This document shows positions 34,043 to 43,081 of a stretch of DNA of 64,000 bases, piece after piece. The stretch comes from DASWTL01 sp966250385 (GTDB taxonomy: Bacteria; Bacteroidota; Bacteroidia; Sphingobacteriales; Sphingobacteriaceae). The position numbers and the translations under genes were made by a program. The stretch covers positions 234,616-298,615 of the forward strand of contig CBINHC010000005.1 in assembly GCA_966250385.1 (NCBI GenBank), in the 5' to 3' direction. Numbering within the stretch: the stretch's first letter is position 1; each line of letters starts with the position of its first letter. The notes beneath the pieces are model-generated. The model ran no database searches. It saw nothing but the letters and a program-made list of their open reading frames with translations, and had not been told where the DNA came from.

Positions 34043-34763
34043 TCATTCCTTCTTTAATGATCCCGAACACCCGGTCACGCAGGGCATCCGTGTCATCCAC
34101 GGTCATGCCTTCCGTACTGACAGGCTCGTGAACACAAATATCATAAATTCCGGGCCGCGTTCCATATTTCCAGCCGTCATCCCACATAAGCCGCCAGATA
34201 TTACTGATCGATACCGGGATCACCGGCACCTGGTGTTCGATGGCAAGGCGGAACGGGCCGTTCTTGAATCGCTGCAGCTCCGGAGGATAAACGTCCGCAA
34301 TCTTCCCCTCGGGAAAGATGACCACGCTCAGCCCCTGGCGGAGGTACTCAGCCGCCCGCCTGAAAGCCCGGTAGGCACTGATGGTGCTTTCCCGGTTAAC
34401 CGGGATATCGATGGTTTTGAAGAAAAGTGAGGTAACCGGATTCTTCAGCAGTTCCTCCTTCCCCATAAACGCATAGTTCGTGTTCATCATCAGGCTCATG
34501 GCCGTGATATCCAGGTTGGACGTATGATTGGCACAGACGATATAATTCCGGCTCCAGTCGATCTCCTTCCGGTACCGGAAGCGCACGACCAGGCCCGCCG
34601 AATACGAGCTCAGCAGCCCGAATATCTTCCGGATGTGATTCATCTTCAGATATCGCGAGGGATGCCTTGAAAAGTAGTAGAGCGGCGGGTACAGGATGAT
34701 GAAAAAAAAGAGTACAAAACCCAGGTAGATCATGTGGTGGGCTTTCTTCAAGATCAATTTCAT
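34026..34763 (-). CDS. plsC: 1-acyl-sn-glycerol-3-phosphate acyltransferase
   Basis: I use the ATG at 34763 (245 residues); a TTG nine bases upstream is the alternative. An N-terminal membrane helix (VLFFFIILYPPLYYF) precedes the acyltransferase motifs: NHTSNLD (H-x4-D), FPEGK and VPVIPVSI. It acylates lysophosphatidic acid to phosphatidic acid in phospholipid synthesis at the inner membrane. A -7 box lies six bases before the start. Confidence 0.93.
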   Translation of the reverse strand: MKLILKKAHHMIYLGFVLFFFIILYPPLYYFSRHPSRYLKMNHIRKIFGLLSSYSAGLVVRFRYRKEIDWSRNYIVCANHTSNLDITAMSLMMNTNYAFMGKEELLKNPVTSLFFKTIDIPVNRESTISAYRAFRRAAEYLRQGLSVVIFPEGKIADVYPPELQRFKNGPFRLAIEHQVPVIPVSISNIWRLMWDDGWKYGTRPGIYDICVHEPVSTEGMTVDDTDALRDRVFGIIKEGMNEDNR

Positions 34764-34769
34764 CGTGAT

Positions 34770-34796
34770 CAAAAATAGAAAAATTCCTTACTTTCG
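34770..34796. promoter_or_regulatory. Divergent promoter boxes of plsC and trpS
   Basis: In a 40-base intergenic space, TATTTTTG (minus strand, 34777-34770) lies six bases before the plsC ATG and TACTTTCG (plus strand, 34789-34796) seven bases before the trpS ATG. The second matches seven of eight consensus bases. Both would give nearly leaderless transcripts, with their -33 regions inside the opposite gene. Confidence 0.5.
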
Positions 34797-34803
34797 CCAC
34801 GAT

Positions 34804-35799
34804 ATGGAAACAGTTGTCAGCGGCATCCGGAGTACCGGAAAATTACACCTCGGGAATTATTATGGTGCAGTACAGAACTTTGTTCAAATGCAGCACCAGT
34901 TCGATTGTTATTTTTTTATTGCGGACTGGCATTCCCTGACAACCCATCCAACCCCAGAGAGTCTCCACTCCAGCGTCAGGTCCGTCCTGGTCGAATACCT
35001 GGCGGCGGGCATCGATCCGGAAAAAGCGACCATCTATGTCCAGTCCGATGTTCCCGAGATCCTGGAACTGTACCTGTACCTGAATATGAACGCGTATAAG
35101 GGCGAGCTGGAGCGAAGCACATCCTTCAAGGACAAGGTCCGTGCACACCCGGATAACGTAAACGCCGGACTGCTCACCTACCCGGTGCTGATGGCGGCCG
35201 ATATCCTGATCCATAAGGCGGTGAAGGTGCCGGTCGGAAAGGACCAGGAACAACACCTCGAAATGGCCCGGACATTCGGAAACCGGTTCAACCGTTTATA
35301 TAACTCGGAGTATTTCCCTGAGCCGTTCGCATTTACCTTCAGCGATAAGCTGGTGAAGATCCCCGGACTGAACGGTGCCGGGAAAATGGGTAAATCAGAG
35401 GGTGAAGGCAACGCGGTCTTCCTGTCAGATTCCCCGGAAGTGATCCGGAAAAAAGTGATGCGGGCGGTTACGGACAGCGGTCCGACTACCGAAAACCAGG
35501 AAAAGCCGGAAGCGATCCGGAACCTGTTCGACCTCATGCAGGTCGTTTCAAGCGCCGATACGTATGCGCATTTCGACCAGGCCTACAATACCTGCCAGAT
35601 CCGCTACGGAGATCTCAAGAAACAGCTGGCAGAGGACATGGTGGCGGCTACTGCCCCTATCCGCGAACGTATCCTTGAAATTGAAAAGGACGAGGCTTAT
35701 TTGCGCCAGGTCGCCCGGTACGGCGCGGCAAAGGCCCGCGAGAGCGCTGCGCGGACGATCCGGGAGGTCCGGGAAATTATCGGATTCAAAAGTTTTTAA
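34804..35799 (+). CDS. trpS: Tryptophanyl-tRNA synthetase
   Basis: 331 residues from the ATG at 34804 (METVVSGIRSTGKLHLGNYYG); a longer frame from 34732 runs into plsC and lacks homology. The HIGH-type motif is HLGN (residues 15-18) and the KMSKS-type motif is KMGKSEGEG near residue 195. It charges tRNA-Trp. Interestingly, charged tRNA-Trp is what the trp leader attenuator in this window would sense. Confidence 0.97.
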   Translation: METVVSGIRSTGKLHLGNYYGAVQNFVQMQHQFDCYFFIADWHSLTTHPTPESLHSSVRSVLVEYLAAGIDPEKATIYVQSDVPEILELYLYLNMNAYKGELERSTSFKDKVRAHPDNVNAGLLTYPVLMAADILIHKAVKVPVGKDQEQHLEMARTFGNRFNRLYNSEYFPEPFAFTFSDKLVKIPGLNGAGKMGKSEGEGNAVFLSDSPEVIRKKVMRAVTDSGPTTENQEKPEAIRNLFDLMQVVSSADTYAHFDQAYNTCQIRYGDLKKQLAEDMVAATAPIRERILEIEKDEAYLRQVARYGAAKARESAARTIREVREIIGFKSF

Positions 35800-35876
35800 G
35801 CGGTCATACCGCCACCTTACCAAATACCTGAATTGCTTACCGTTCCGGGACAGCCCGGAGCATACCTGAACCTAAC

Positions 35877-36491
35877 ATGCATATCGCGATCGTCGGAAAC
35901 ATTGGCGCCGGAAAGACAACCTTAACCGAATTACTGGGAAAACATCTCGGATTTGAGCCCCAGTTTGAAGCAGTGGACAATAATCCCTACCTGGAGGACT
36001 TTTACGGTGATATGAAACGCTGGAGCTTCAACCTGCAGATCTACTTTCTGAACAGCCGTTTTCAGCAGATTATTGAGATCCAGCGGAGTAAGGCCAACAT
36101 CATCCAGGACCGTACCATCTATGAGGATGCGTACATCTTCGCCGAGAACCTGCATGATATGGGCCTGATGACGACCCGCGATTATGAGAACTACCGGTCT
36201 ATCTTTGATAATATCACTTCCTTTATCAAGGCACCGGACCTTTTGATCTATCTGAAGGCATCCGTCCCTACCCTGGTGAATAACATTCAGCGCCGCGGGC
36301 GGGAATACGAGGCTGCCATCCGTCTGGACTACCTTTCCAAACTGAACGAGAAATACCAGAACTGGATCGACGGCTACAAGGAAGGCAAGCTGCTGATCCT
36401 GGATAAGGACAAGCTTGATTTCGCCAACAACCCTGAGGACCTGGGACTGGTCATTGAAAAGATCGAACGGGAACTCCACGGGCTGTTTTAG
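35877..36491 (+). CDS. Deoxynucleoside kinase
   Basis: 204 residues. P-loop GNIGAGKTTL at residues 7-16, the LID/DRS-type motif QDRTIYEDAYIF and a C-terminal RGREYEAAIRLDYL, all typical of the dCK/dGK family. It phosphorylates deoxyadenosine, deoxycytidine or deoxyguanosine for salvage. It lies 77 bases after trpS. A folded non-coding segment follows its stop directly. Confidence 0.92.
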   Translation: MHIAIVGNIGAGKTTLTELLGKHLGFEPQFEAVDNNPYLEDFYGDMKRWSFNLQIYFLNSRFQQIIEIQRSKANIIQDRTIYEDAYIFAENLHDMGLMTTRDYENYRSIFDNITSFIKAPDLLIYLKASVPTLVNNIQRRGREYEAAIRLDYLSKLNEKYQNWIDGYKEGKLLILDKDKLDFANNPEDLGLVIEKIERELHGLF

Positions 36492-36602
36492 GCCTGAAAT
36501 ATGCCCGGCGCTCACCCGCCCCGGCAAGGAAGCATGAGATCGGATCGGCACGCCGGGCGCCTCAGTGCCGGGTCAGGCGGTTACCACCTCTGAGGGTAAC
36601 CG
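36492..36602 (+). ncRNA. Candidate structured RNA between the deoxynucleoside kinase gene and lepA
   Basis: Nested pairing can be read directly: GCCTGA (36492-36497) with TCAGGC (36573-36578); GCCCGGCG (36503-36510) with CGCCGGGC (36551-36558); and CTCA (36511-36514) with TGAG (36535-36538), closing an apical part with AAGGAAGCA at 36526-36534. A separate hairpin CGGTTACC/GGTAACCG follows at 36578-36602. The GGAAGCA apex recalls the Ffh-binding loop of SRP RNA, but the opposite strand lacks the expected CAGG, so SRP identity is only a suggestion. A 3' structure of the kinase mRNA is the alternative. Confidence 0.35.
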
Positions 36603-36841
36603 GTCATACGCCCGGAGGATTAACAAGTACGTTCAGTTCTATTCTCAGCTCACTATACAGGCAAATACGCTCACATGATAACGATATCGGGCTGCATCGA
36701 CGTCAACGGGAGCTGCAAATATCATCATGCCGGATCTGAAACACCAGACCAAACCATTCGTTCAGGCCGCATCCAAAAACATGTGCTAAAATCAAAGGAT
36801 TGAATTTAAATTGACGCCAAAAAGCTATCTTTGCGGTTCAA
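36603..36841 (+). promoter_or_regulatory. lepA upstream region with -7 box
   Basis: No gene is evident here. TATCTTTG followed by CGG (36826-36833) is a full match to TAnnTTTGC and ends eight bases before the lepA ATG. A TTG at 36800-36802 is 23 bases upstream, slightly wide for a -33 element. The rest holds only an unconvincing 20-codon frame near 36728. Confidence 0.5.
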
Positions 36842-38629
36842 ATGAAGCATATACGTAACTTTTGCATTATTGCACACATCGATCACGGGAAGAGCACGTT
36901 AGCGGATCGTTTACTGGAATACACCAACACGATCACGCAGCGGGAAGCGCAGGCGCAGTTACTTGACGATATGGACCTGGAGCGTGAGCGCGGGATCACG
37001 ATCAAGAGCCACGCTATCCAGATGAACTATAAGGTGGATGGTCAGGAGTATGTTCTGAACCTGATCGACACGCCCGGACACGTGGACTTCTCCTACGAGG
37101 TTTCCCGTTCCATCGCAGCCTGCGAAGGTGCCTTACTGATCGTTGATGCTTCCCAGGGCATCCAGGCCCAGACCATCTCGAACCTTTATCTTGCCCTTGA
37201 ACACGACCTGGAAATCATTCCGGTCCTGAATAAAATGGATCTTCCGGGCGCCATGCCCGAAGAGGTCAAAGATCAGATCATCGAGCTGATCGGCTGCAAG
37301 CGCGAGGATATCATCCCGGCCTCGGGTAAGACCGGCATGGGCGTATACGATATTCTGCAGGCGATCATCGACCGGGTCCCTGCGCCCGTCGGCAATCCCG
37401 ACGGCGAACTGCAGGCGCTGATCTTCGACTCCGTCTTCAATTCCTTCCGCGGGATAATCGCCTATTTCAAGGTGGAGAATGGTGAGATCCGCAAGGGCGA
37501 CCGGGTCAAGTTCATGGCCACGGGCAAAGAGTACTTTGCGGATGAGGTCGGAACTCTGAAATTACAGCAACAGGCCAAGGACGTCATCAAAACCGGTGAC
37601 GTGGGCTATATCATCTCCGGGATCAAGGAAGCCCGCGAAGTCAAAGTGGGTGATACGATCACCCATGTGGACCGGCCCGCCAAAGAAGGTATCCAGGGTT
37701 TCGAAGAGGTCAAACCGATGGTTTTCGCTGGTATCTACCCCGTTGACACGGAAGACTACGAGGAGCTGCGCGAAAGCATGCACAAGCTGCAGCTGAACGA
37801 CGCCTCCATCGTCTTCGAACCGGAGTCGTCCGCAGCCTTGGGATTCGGATTCCGGTGCGGTTTCCTCGGCATGCTTCACATGGAGATCATTCAGGAGCGT
37901 CTGGAACGGGAGTTCAACATGACCGTGATCACCACGGTTCCGAACGTATCCTATAAGGCATATACCACCAAGGGCGAGGAAATTCCGGTGAATAACCCGT
38001 CCGACCTTCCGGACCCCAGCAAGCTGGAGTATGTGGAAGAGCCGTTCATCAAAGCCAATATCATCACCAAGTCGGAATTTGTCGGTCCTGTCATGTCCCT
38101 CTGTATTCAGAAACGTGGTGTGATCGTGAACCAGTCCTACCTCACCTCGGACCGGGTTGAACTGGTATTCGAGATGCCTATGGGCGAGATCGTATTCGAT
38201 TTCTACGACCGGCTGAAAACCATATCCAAGGGTTATGCCTCCTTTGATTATCACCAGATCGGTTACCGGCGGTCAGACCTGGTACGACTGGACATCCGGC
38301 TGAATGCCGAACCTGTCGATGCCCTTTCATCCCTCATCCACCGGAGCAACTCCTACGAGTTCGGTAAGAAAATCTGCGAGAAACTGCGCGAACTGCTGCC
38401 GCGTCAGCAGTTTGAGATCATCATCCAGGCTTCGATCGGCGCGAAGATCATCGCCCGTGAAACGGTGAAGGCACTCCGAAAGGACGTGACCGCCAAATGT
38501 TACGGCGGTGATATTTCCAGGAAGCGGAAGCTCCTGGAGAAACAGAAAAAAGGAAAGAAACGGATGCGCCAGGTCGGTAACGTGGAAATTCCGCAATCAG
38601 CATTCATGGCAGTCCTTAAACTGGATTAA
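36842..38629 (+). CDS. lepA: Elongation factor 4 (LepA)
   Basis: 595 residues, full length. GTPase motifs: AHIDHGKST (11-19), RGITIKSH, DTPGH (76-80), NKMDLPG (about 130); then domain II, the EF-G-like domains III and V, and the LepA-specific C-terminal domain ending with SRKRKLLEKQKKGKKRMRQVG. It binds ribosomes and acts in translation or initiation-complex biogenesis. Start by family alignment at the first ATG. Confidence 0.98.
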   Translation: MKHIRNFCIIAHIDHGKSTLADRLLEYTNTITQREAQAQLLDDMDLERERGITIKSHAIQMNYKVDGQEYVLNLIDTPGHVDFSYEVSRSIAACEGALLIVDASQGIQAQTISNLYLALEHDLEIIPVLNKMDLPGAMPEEVKDQIIELIGCKREDIIPASGKTGMGVYDILQAIIDRVPAPVGNPDGELQALIFDSVFNSFRGIIAYFKVENGEIRKGDRVKFMATGKEYFADEVGTLKLQQQAKDVIKTGDVGYIISGIKEAREVKVGDTITHVDRPAKEGIQGFEEVKPMVFAGIYPVDTEDYEELRESMHKLQLNDASIVFEPESSAALGFGFRCGFLGMLHMEIIQERLEREFNMTVITTVPNVSYKAYTTKGEEIPVNNPSDLPDPSKLEYVEEPFIKANIITKSEFVGPVMSLCIQKRGVIVNQSYLTSDRVELVFEMPMGEIVFDFYDRLKTISKGYASFDYHQIGYRRSDLVRLDIRLNAEPVDALSSLIHRSNSYEFGKKICEKLRELLPRQQFEIIIQASIGAKIIARETVKALRKDVTAKCYGGDISRKRKLLEKQKKGKKRMRQVGNVEIPQSAFMAVLKLD

Positions 38630-38667
38630 CAGACAGGACCGAATCTCATCTTCAAGCACAGCAAACC

Positions 38668-39549
38668 ATGCAATTACTCGACGGAAAGTTCGTATCAGAA
38701 CATTTAAAGCAGGAAATCACCCAGGAAGCTGCCGCATTCCTTGCAGAAAGCGGTCGTCAGCCGCATCTGGTGGCTATCCTGGTCGGCCATGACGGTGGCA
38801 GCGAAACCTATGTGGCAAGCAAGATGAGGAACTGCGAAAAGGTCGGATTCAAATCGACCCTTGTCCGGTATGCGGATACGGTTTCCCAGGATGAGCTGAT
38901 CAGCAAGATCCGTGAGCTGAACGCCGATCCGTTCGTGGACGGCCTGATCGTTCAGCTCCCGTTGCCCGCCCATATCGATCCGGAACAGATCACGGCGGCG
39001 ATTGATCACCGCAAGGATGTCGACGGATTTCACCCGGTGAACCTTGGCCGGATGATGCGCAACCAGCCCTGCTTCATTCCGGCTACCCCCTACGGAATCC
39101 TGCTGATGCTCGAACACTATAAAGTCCAGACTTCCGGCCTGCATTGTGTGGTCGTCGGACGGAGCAACATTGTCGGAAGCCCCATGAGCATCCTGATGGC
39201 CCGTAACACGAACCCCGGAAACTGCACCGTTACGCTGACTCACAGCCGGACCCGGAACCTCCCGGATGTGGTGCGGTCCGCAGATATCATCATCGCTGCG
39301 ATCGGAAAGAAAAATTTCATTACGGCCGATATGGTAAAAGAGGGCGCCATCGTCATTGACGTGGGTATCAACCGGGAAGTATCCGACCAGACCAAATCGG
39401 GTTACAAACTGTATGGAGATGTCGATTTTGAGCACGTAGCGCCGAAAAGCTCCTGGATCACCCCCGTTCCCGGCGGCGTCGGCCTGATGACCATCGTGGG
39501 CCTGCTGAAGAATACGCTGGCATCCGCCCGCAAAGAAATTTATCCCTGA
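38668..39549 (+). CDS. folD: Methylenetetrahydrofolate dehydrogenase/cyclohydrolase
   Basis: 293 residues. YVASKMRNCEKVGF contains the catalytic Lys region, DGLIVQLPLP and PATPYGI the substrate loop, GRSNIVGSP the NADP loop and PVPGGVGLMT the C-terminal signature. It interconverts methylene- and formyl-tetrahydrofolate in one-carbon metabolism. It lies 38 bases after lepA and may share its transcript. The stop nearly touches the next convergent gene. Confidence 0.97.
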   Translation: MQLLDGKFVSEHLKQEITQEAAAFLAESGRQPHLVAILVGHDGGSETYVASKMRNCEKVGFKSTLVRYADTVSQDELISKIRELNADPFVDGLIVQLPLPAHIDPEQITAAIDHRKDVDGFHPVNLGRMMRNQPCFIPATPYGILLMLEHYKVQTSGLHCVVVGRSNIVGSPMSILMARNTNPGNCTVTLTHSRTRNLPDVVRSADIIIAAIGKKNFITADMVKEGAIVIDVGINREVSDQTKSGYKLYGDVDFEHVAPKSSWITPVPGGVGLMTIVGLLKNTLASARKEIYP

Positions 39550-39550
39550 G

Positions 39551-40024
39551 CTACAGCATGTAGATCTCGGGGATCATTAGCCCTTCCTTCTCATCGGTCC
39601 AGATCATCGAGGTGATCAGCCAGTTACCCCCGGTATGGATGTACTGGATATAGTTGACTCCCCGCTTCCAGGGATCTGTATTATTCTCCCGGCTACTATA
39701 CTCGTATACGCTGATCCGCTGCGCCATGGTACCGAAAAATTCGGTAATATCGCCGATCTCCTGCTGTGCGAAATAGGTAACGTTCCCGCTGTTGATCTGC
39801 TGCATAATGGACTGCGAATAGCTGTGCGGCGTGAGATCAGCCGGCGTGTCATACCGGTAATCGATCAGCCGGGCCGAGCCGAAAAACAACTCCTGCAGGC
39901 GGTCAATGTTCGGAAAATGCTCCGGATCAAATGAAACGCATTTGTAGAATTCTTCGGTCAGGTGATCAATGGCCTGGGTATTGATCAGAGCGACCTGGTC
40001 AAGTTCGTCGTTCGGTGCATCCAT
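39551..40024 (-). CDS. SnoaL/NTF2-like protein
   Basis: 157 residues without signal peptide. AIDHLTEEFYKCVSF, LQELFFGSARLIDY, and the C-terminal WKRGVNYIQYIHTGGNWLITSMIWTDEKEG follow the NTF2/SnoaL cone-fold pattern of small ligand-binding proteins. Function unknown. It ends one base from the folD stop; the Rieske gene lies 51 bases upstream on the same strand. Confidence 0.72.
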   Translation of the reverse strand: MDAPNDELDQVALINTQAIDHLTEEFYKCVSFDPEHFPNIDRLQELFFGSARLIDYRYDTPADLTPHSYSQSIMQQINSGNVTYFAQQEIGDITEFFGTMAQRISVYEYSSRENNTDPWKRGVNYIQYIHTGGNWLITSMIWTDEKEGLMIPEIYML

Positions 40025-40075
40025 GGGGTTGGTCTTTACAGAATAACGGCAGTCCGCGGGATCGGTTTTCCGGAT

Positions 40076-40414
40076 CTAACGAAACAGCCGTTTCAGCCAT
40101 CCCCAGCGGTCCTTCAAACCGATGTATACGCCGTCGGGACGGACTTCTACCGGATAAGTCACCAGGTAGTCCCCCTGCCCTTCGGCGCCGGCTCCCGTGG
40201 CCAGATCGAACTCATGCCGGTGGTACGGGCAGATCAGTTTGCCATCCCGGCACCAGCCGTAGCTCAGGTCGGCCCCGGCATGGGGACAGTGCACCTGGGT
40301 GGCAAAGAAATCGTCCCCGCTCCTGATCAGGCAGACTTTTTTGCCCTGCGCGTCCACCCGGTGGACAAAATCGGACCCGCGGTCGATCTGGTCATATATT
40401 TTCACCCATTTCAT
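40076..40414 (-). CDS. Rieske [2Fe-2S] ferredoxin-type protein
   Basis: 112 residues with the Rieske ligands C-x-H (VHCPHAGADLSYG) and C-x2-H (ICPYHRHEFDL). It is soluble and lacks a membrane anchor, so it resembles ferredoxin subunits of nitrite reductase or dioxygenase systems. No partner reductase or oxygenase adjoins. Likely an electron carrier. Confidence 0.9.
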   Translation of the reverse strand: MKWVKIYDQIDRGSDFVHRVDAQGKKVCLIRSGDDFFATQVHCPHAGADLSYGWCRDGKLICPYHRHEFDLATGAGAEGQGDYLVTYPVEVRPDGVYIGLKDRWGWLKRLFR

Positions 40415-40475
40415 ACAAGAATGTCAGTTTGATGTCTCAATATCCCTTACGGGCGCTCTTTACGGAGGCATTCCG

Positions 40476-40483
40476 TATATTTG
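40476..40483 (+). promoter_or_regulatory. -7 box of queE
   Basis: TATATTTG is a full match to TAnnTTTG, 16 bases before the ATG at 40500. Confidence 0.5.
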
Positions 40484-40499
40484 TACCCTAATTTACAAA

Positions 40500-41123
40500 A
40501 TGCCACATCAAATACCTGACGACGGGACCCTATTGCCACTGATGGAAGAATTCTACACCATCCAGGGGGAAGGTTTCAATACCGGAAAAGCTGCGTACTT
40601 CATACGTTTGGGCGGTTGCGATGTCGGCTGTCACTGGTGCGACGTCAAGGAAAGCTGGGATGCTGAAATGCACCCGCTGACCGCTGCCGACCAGATTGTG
40701 GAAAATGCTGCCCGGTATCCGGGGAAAGCGGTGGTGATCACCGGGGGTGAGCCGCTGATCTACAACCTCTCCTACCTTACGCAAAAATTACAGGAAAGAG
40801 GGATCCGCACCTTTATTGAAACCTCCGGCGCCTACCCGCTTTCGGGACAATGGGACTGGATCTGTCTGTCGCCGAAGAAGTTCAAGGCTCCCCTGGCTTC
40901 CAATGCCGCCCAGGCTCATGAACTCAAGGTTATCGTGTTCAATAAGAGCGACTTCGCATGGGCTGAAGAACATGCCAGGCTGGTATCCCCGGGATGCAAA
41001 CTGTATCTGCAACCCGAGTGGTCGAGGGCCTCAGTGACCATTCCGCTGATCATTGACTATGTGAAAGCGAACCCGCAGTGGGAAATCTCCCTGCAGACCC
41101 ACAAATACCTCAACATCCCCTGA
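40500..41123 (+). CDS. queE: 7-carboxy-7-deazaguanine synthase
   Basis: 207 residues from the ATG at 40500; a longer frame from 40299 overlaps the Rieske gene. It is a radical-SAM enzyme with the Cys cluster CDVGCHWCDVK (C-x3-C-x2-C), MEEFYTIQGEGFNTG near the start and VVITGGEPLIYN. It makes the deazaguanine base for queuosine. QueA, the later pathway enzyme, is also in this window. Confidence 0.95.
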   Translation: MPHQIPDDGTLLPLMEEFYTIQGEGFNTGKAAYFIRLGGCDVGCHWCDVKESWDAEMHPLTAADQIVENAARYPGKAVVITGGEPLIYNLSYLTQKLQERGIRTFIETSGAYPLSGQWDWICLSPKKFKAPLASNAAQAHELKVIVFNKSDFAWAEEHARLVSPGCKLYLQPEWSRASVTIPLIIDYVKANPQWEISLQTHKYLNIP

Positions 41124-41162
41124 TCGCAACAAAGGAACGATTATTGTGTCATTTTGCTTTAT

Positions 41163-43067
41163 ATGAAGAAACTTTTACTTCTGATCGCGCTTTTTTACAC
41201 TACTGTTTCTGTTTCTTTCGGGCAAAATCACGCCTCTTCCAATAAGACCGCGCAGCGTGCCTATGCCGAAGCGGGGAAAAACATCTCATACCGGTTCTAC
41301 GACAAAGCGATCGAGCAGCTGAAGATTGCAGTACAGCATGACGGCCGGTTCGCTGCCGCCTACCAGCAGCTCGGTGACGTCTCGCGGAAGCTCCGGAACT
41401 ACAGGGCAGCTAAAGAGTATTACGGGAAGGTCCTTGAGATCAACCCGGACTTCCACCCGCTGACCTACTTCGGCCTCGGGGAAAGTGCCCTCAACAGCGG
41501 TGATTACCCGGCAGCCCGCTCCGCCTTCAAAAAATACCTGACCCTGCCGGGAATTCCGGCAGCCGACAAAACCCTCGCGGAAAAATATCTCCGGGATGTG
41601 GAATTTGCTTCCGAAGCGATCACACGCCCGGTACCTTTCAATCCGGTCAACCTCGGTCCGGGCGTAAACTCTTCCGCCCAGGAGTATCTTCCGGCGATAA
41701 CCGCTGATGAGGAAACGCTGATCTATACCCGCATGTCGCAGAATAACGAGGACTTTTACAAGAGCGTCAAGGAGGGCAACCAATGGACCCGATCGGTCAG
41801 TCTGAGCCAGAACATCAATACCACGATGTACAATGAAGGAGCGCAGTGTATTTCCCCTGATGGGATGTACCTGTTCTTTACAGGATGTAATCGGCCTGAC
41901 GGAGCGGGAAGCTGCGATATCTACATTGCCCGGAAACAGGGCAGCGGATGGAGCAAACCTTATAACCTGGGCGCGCCGGTGAACTCGCCGGGCTGGGATT
42001 CCCAGCCATCCCTGAGCGCCGACGGCCGGACACTCTATTTCGTAAGTACCCGCCCGGGGGGATTCGGCGGCTACGACATCTGGAAAACAGAACTGAAAGA
42101 CGGCGGCAGCTGGAGCAATCCGGTCAACCTCGGCCCGTCCGTCAATACGGCATATGACGAACAGTCCCCGTTCATCCATCCGGACGACCAGACGCTCTAT
42201 TTTTCATCGAACGGCTGGCCGGGATTGGGAAGCAAAGACATTTTCATGAGCCGCAGATCGCAGGACGGTCAGTGGCAGACGCCGGTAAATCTGGGCTATC
42301 CCATCAACACCTTCGGTGAAGAAAGCAGCCTGACGATCAGCAGCAATGGCCGTACGGCGTTCTTTGCTTCCGATAAACAAGGCGGACTGGGCGGACTGGA
42401 CATCTACTCCTTCGAGCTTCCGGAAAACGTCCGGCCAAACCTGGTCACGTACGTGAAGGGCCGAATCTTCGACAAGACCGATTCCGTCCCGCTGAGCGCC
42501 CAGATCCGGATCATCAGCCTGGCTACAGGCAAGCCGGTCTATGATGACCGGGCCGATCCGGAGACCGGTGAGTTCCTGGCGACCATGCCTGTTGGCCGTG
42601 CCTACGGTCTGAACGTGTCCCTTGAAGGCTACCTGTTCTATTCGGAAAATTTCTCGCTGGATAACGCGGCCGGCTCGGACAAGCCGTTCCTCATCCGGGT
42701 CCCGCTGCAGCGGATCGAGGTGGGCGGACTGGTTACCTTAAGAAATATATTTTTCGAAACCAATAAGTTCGGACTATTACCTGAATCAGAAGTTGAACTG
42801 AAACAGCTGGTCACCTTCCTCACGCAAAACCCGTCTGTCTGGATCGAGATCGGCGGCCACACGGATGCCATCGGCGATGAAAAGCTGAACCAGGTCCTTT
42901 CGATGAACCGCGCCAGGACCGTCTATGACTACCTGGTGAATCATCAGATTCCGGCCTCCAGACTGAGCTTCAAAGGTTATGGCGAAAGCAAACCTGTGGG
43001 CGACAATGCGACGGAAGAGGGCCGGCAGATCAACCGCAGAACCGAGTTCAGGGTGACCCGGAAATAA
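41163..43067 (+). CDS. TPR, PD40 beta-propeller and OmpA-domain envelope protein
   Basis: 634 residues from the ATG at 41163. A signal peptide (KLLLLIALFYTTVSVSFGQ) precedes TPR repeats (30-150), a PD40/TolB-like propeller (160-420) with repeats such as DGRTLYFVSTRPGGFGGYDIW, a carboxypeptidase-like beta domain (425-520), and a C-terminal OmpA domain with IEIGGHTDAIGDEKLN and QINRRTEFRV. This is the architecture of Bacteroidota PorE-like or related outer-membrane proteins that bind peptidoglycan. Whether it takes part in type IX secretion is not evident. Confidence 0.9.
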   Translation: MKKLLLLIALFYTTVSVSFGQNHASSNKTAQRAYAEAGKNISYRFYDKAIEQLKIAVQHDGRFAAAYQQLGDVSRKLRNYRAAKEYYGKVLEINPDFHPLTYFGLGESALNSGDYPAARSAFKKYLTLPGIPAADKTLAEKYLRDVEFASEAITRPVPFNPVNLGPGVNSSAQEYLPAITADEETLIYTRMSQNNEDFYKSVKEGNQWTRSVSLSQNINTTMYNEGAQCISPDGMYLFFTGCNRPDGAGSCDIYIARKQGSGWSKPYNLGAPVNSPGWDSQPSLSADGRTLYFVSTRPGGFGGYDIWKTELKDGGSWSNPVNLGPSVNTAYDEQSPFIHPDDQTLYFSSNGWPGLGSKDIFMSRRSQDGQWQTPVNLGYPINTFGEESSLTISSNGRTAFFASDKQGGLGGLDIYSFELPENVRPNLVTYVKGRIFDKTDSVPLSAQIRIISLATGKPVYDDRADPETGEFLATMPVGRAYGLNVSLEGYLFYSENFSLDNAAGSDKPFLIRVPLQRIEVGGLVTLRNIFFETNKFGLLPESEVELKQLVTFLTQNPSVWIEIGGHTDAIGDEKLNQVLSMNRARTVYDYLVNHQIPASRLSFKGYGESKPVGDNATEEGRQINRRTEFRVTRK

Positions 43068-43081
43068 GGCCGCCGGCCATA

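Noticed and set aside
36728..36790. 20-codon frame before lepA
   Set aside because: No coding features, and it lies in a non-coding region with structured RNA and a promoter; too short to support.
40299..40499. 67-codon N-terminal extension of queE
   Set aside because: It overlaps the Rieske gene, runs across the -7 box, and no QueE carries such an extension.
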